This document shows positions 41,782 to 44,020 of a stretch of DNA of 44,020 nt, in pieces. The stretch covers positions 62,232-106,251 of the forward strand of contig WELB01000214.1 in assembly GCA_009602725.1 (NCBI GenBank), given 5' to 3'. Below the pieces are notes generated by a model. That model was not told the origin of the DNA. It searched no databases and saw nothing but the letters and a program-made list of their open reading frames with translations. The position numbers and the translations under genes are program-made. How positions within the stretch are numbered: position 1 is the first letter of the stretch; the number at the start of each line of letters is the position of its first letter. Source of the stretch: Spirogloea muscicola. Its lineage: Eukaryota > Streptophyta > Zygnematophyceae > Spirogloeales > Spirogloeaceae.

Positions 41782-43778
41782 TCAGCCCGAAAGAACAACG
41801 AGCTGGCCACGGATCGCTCCTGCTGGATTCTCAACTGTGTAGACCTGGACATAGTGGGCCTTTGGGTTGGTGAGGACCACGCCAACCACATCGGGGTCTA
41901 CTTGGACACACCCTGAGCGGATGATGGGCAGCCCCAATCCATACAGCAGTATCTTGATCCCCCCCTCGTATCCAGCGTAAGCCTGCAGACAGCTCCCCAA
42001 GTCAGCGACTAAGCTTGCGGCAATGCTTCATAGCAGCACTGCAGGCCTTCCACAGCTGTGCTGCAGGGAGGGGGAGAGCGTCCATACCGCATGGATGTGA
42101 GCCTCAGTGACATTCCCAATGGTATCGGGGTATGAGAAGGTGAAGCAGACGCCTCCACCTCCAAAGCGGCCCCGGAACGAGCCAACACCCGTGACTCCGA
42201 CGGGCTTGGTCCCCACCTCGTTCTCTGGCTTGAGAGCACTCGCCAACAAGATTGTGTCCGTGAAGCTGCCCCGCACGACCCCCCTTGGAAATTGCTTGTT
42301 CCGGCCATTGAAGTAATAACCACGAGGGTCAGCCAGGAGTGCCCGGACGGCTGTCAGCGGTGGCGTGACGCCATTGAAGCTGGACACGTTGGCGGTTCCC
42401 GGACCGAAGAAGGTGATTGTGACGTTCCCACCCTGGCCAGGCTTGCCCTTTCCAATCACAGCTGACGTGAGCGTACCCACTGCTCCGCTAGCTTGGATGT
42501 TGTAAGTCACAGAGAAGGTCGTGAATCGGAGCGCCACAAACCCGCTGCCCGTGCCAGAGCCTCTGGCAGGAGGCACCTCCTGGTCCGAGCTTACAATGGA
42601 GTACAGCTGAGGATTCACCACCAGCTGGCCACGCCCGCTACCTGTCAGGCAGTAGCAACAATGACAAGGATGTGACATGTAATACACGCAGAACTTTGAG
42701 CCAGATCGTTGATGGTCAAGAGGTCCGGCCCGGCAGACCTCTCATCAAGGAGAGGCTTTGGAAGAGTACCAGTGGGGTAGCCTTTTGAGGTGAGCTGCAC
42801 ATAGTAGCCGTTTGGATTGGCCGCTATGGTGCGCATCAGCGGTAGAGGAGAGTACACGCAGCCAGTCAGGCTGACCATGGAGTCCTTGGAGAAGAGCTTC
42901 TGTACAAGCACGCCAGAGGTGCCTTTGATGCCCTGGTAGACGCCAGCACCAGTCGGCACCTCCATGTACGGCCCAGTCCTGATCTCATAGCACATCTTGC
43001 TCAAAGTGCCGATTCCGCCGACAAAGTTCACCACGACAGATGCGGTAGCATTCTGCAGGGGGAATGCTGGCAAGACACGACGAGCAGCAACGAGGTCAGC
43101 CTCCGAAGCAAGTCCGACATACACTACCTGTTCACTACTTGCAGCCTGTATGCCATGCACCTTTCTTGAGATGCAGCAGCGACACCGACGAATTGCAGAT
43201 ATCTATGACTTACCGGGAGCAGGCGTTGCGGCACTGGCGTTGGCAGCGAGAGGCATGAGGGAAACTCGGCCAGACATAGTCACGGCCCCGTCATCGTCAC
43301 TTTGTAGAAGCCTGCGGCGTGTCGCAGGAGGCGGCGTGGCGGTGATATTGGCAGAGGAGTTGCTGGCAGGCAGGTTCATGACATTGTTGCCAGTCAAGAG
43401 GGCGAACTGTGTGGGGATGAACGGGCATGTAGTTCCAAAGTAGCACTGCACACCATGCACGCACGAAGGGCGTCAGCATGGGAGCGGGAGCTGAGGCGTG
43501 CATGGCTGAACTCCGAAGAGTGTCAGCAACCGCTACACGCAGCATGTAATCCAGGAGTTCACTAGTCGCCGGTCGTCGTCCAGCGTACACCCCTGCGACA
43601 ACCCCGTGCAAGACGGATGCACGCATATCAGGGGAAGAGCAGATGGCAAAGTACCGAGAAATCGCAGTTCTGGATGTAGGAGACAGCCGTGTTGATGCCG
43701 GGGCACAGCTGGAGAAGCTGGTTGGATATCTTGCCATAGCAATCACAGATGTTGGTCCGTATGCCCAAGACGTCGTTC
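41782..43778 (-). CDS. CHRD-domain (chordin-like) protein, probably extracellular, 5'-partial
   Basis: CHRD domains are beta-rich modules of secreted proteins; no enzymatic role is known. Exons, in order: 43778-43655 (ICDCYGKISNQLLQLCPGIN, YIQNCDFS), 43445-43214 (CYFGTTCPFIPTQFALLTGN), 43127-42770, 42641-42088, 41982-41782 (TGA). Domain hallmarks repeat: VVYVGLASEADL, NPNGYYVQLTSKGYPTGSGRGQLVV; SSDQEVPPARGSGTGSG, DPRGYYFNGRNKQFPRGVVRGSF; ALKPENEVGT, EAHIHAAYAGYEGG, NPKAHYVQVYTVENPAGAIRGQLV. There are thus about three copies, each with an E-P/V start, HIH-like centre and P-x-G-x-x-R-G-Q/S end. The Cys-rich N-terminus resembles an ectodomain. The junction 43214/43127 is out of phase by one or two bases, so either an error or an unseen splice variant exists. 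Start exon and signal peptide not identified. Confidence 0.8.
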
Positions 43779-44020
43779 CTGCGTCGGATCAAGTGCGAGG
43801 ACAAATTGGTGAGCTCCGGTGGTGTGTGGGCAGGCTTACTGGAGATCGGGGCGATGGCACCCAGGGCCCATCCGACACACAAGCCTGGCAGGTCGCATCA
43901 TCTGGCGCTTGCCCAGCTCCCAGCTGGATGGAGACGTGCGACCTCCCGACCAACCGGCACCCGAGAAAAGGTGGGGGGGGGGGGGGGGGGGGGGGGGGGG
44001 CGGGGGGGGGGGGGGGAGAA
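43779..44020. other. Window end with poly-G run
   Basis: 43973-44016 is almost pure G (one C). Together with the AGAA end, this looks like a low-quality contig end or sequencing artefact. The sequence just before it probably contains further 5' coding exons of the CHRD gene, but none was resolved. Confidence 0.7.

Noticed and set aside
43973-44016. Telomere or G-quadruplex array at the right end
   Set aside because: An almost pure G homopolymer has no telomere unit such as TTTAGGG, and its position at the sequence end fits an artefact.

Overview
The window looks like nuclear DNA of a green alga (Chlorophyta). It is GC-rich. The genes are broken into many short exons by roughly 80-400 bp introns, mostly GT-AG, with a strong tendency for exons to begin right after CAG. 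The proteins are typical of plants and algae: starch synthase, plastid-division protein, an OCP3-like homeodomain protein and a plastid-type GNAT enzyme. No bacterial operons, ribosome binding sites, CRISPR arrays or tRNAs were recognised. One 454-base N gap (26598-27050) and four single N placeholders inside CGG-rich stretches show a draft assembly. The right edge is a poly-G run that looks artificial.

Gene islands, left to right: (1) queuine tRNA-ribosyltransferase (+, 16-3261, 13 exons, 5' end missing); (2) an ARC6/PARC6-family plastid division protein (+, about 7.4-11.8 kb); (3) an OCP3-like homeodomain protein (+, 17.4-19.0 kb); (4) a small unrecognised gene (-, 20.0-20.5 kb); (5) starch synthase class II (-, 23.0-26.6 kb), head to head with (6) MurB, the UDP-N-acetylenolpyruvoylglucosamine reductase of peptidoglycan synthesis (+, 27.05-28.6 kb); (7) TFIIH subunit p44/SSL1 (-, 29.4-31.7 kb); (8) an HhH-GPD DNA-3-methyladenine glycosylase (+, 37.0-38.7 kb); (9) a plastid-type GNAT acetyltransferase (-, 39.1-40.3 kb); (10) a CHRD-domain protein (-, 41.8-43.8 kb). 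Exon chains were rebuilt by checking donor, acceptor and codon phase at each junction.

Between the islands (about 4-7.4, 11.9-17.3, 19.5-22.2, 32.4-36.5 and 40.5-41.2 kb) lies a dense repeat mosaic. Most of it derives from several subfamilies of one non-LTR retrotransposon. Every copy is 5'-truncated: only the region after the reverse transcriptase is left, namely a Cys-x-Cys...His-x3-Cys knuckle and a PD-(D/E)xK-like endonuclease-type domain ending in a conserved LLTRGY or LLSRGY stop. After the stop each subfamily carries a distinct 3' tail, yet all tails share a (G)GGCTG...CAGCC(C) stem-loop near the 3' end. These tails are joined head-to-tail and tail-to-tail, which gives the confusing hairpin-rich texture.

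Two cut-and-paste elements sit in this LINE mosaic, and each can be confirmed by an uninterrupted paralogous site inside the same window. One is a 1.83-kb Harbinger-like element (34603-36427, TTA duplication) encoding a Myb/SANT-like polyglutamine protein. The other is a 132-bp MITE (6621-6752, TCA duplication).

The most interesting biology is MurB and an ARC6/PARC6 protein in one algal window, which raises the question of a plastid peptidoglycan pathway linked to plastid division, together with the modular stem-loop tail system of the retrotransposon.
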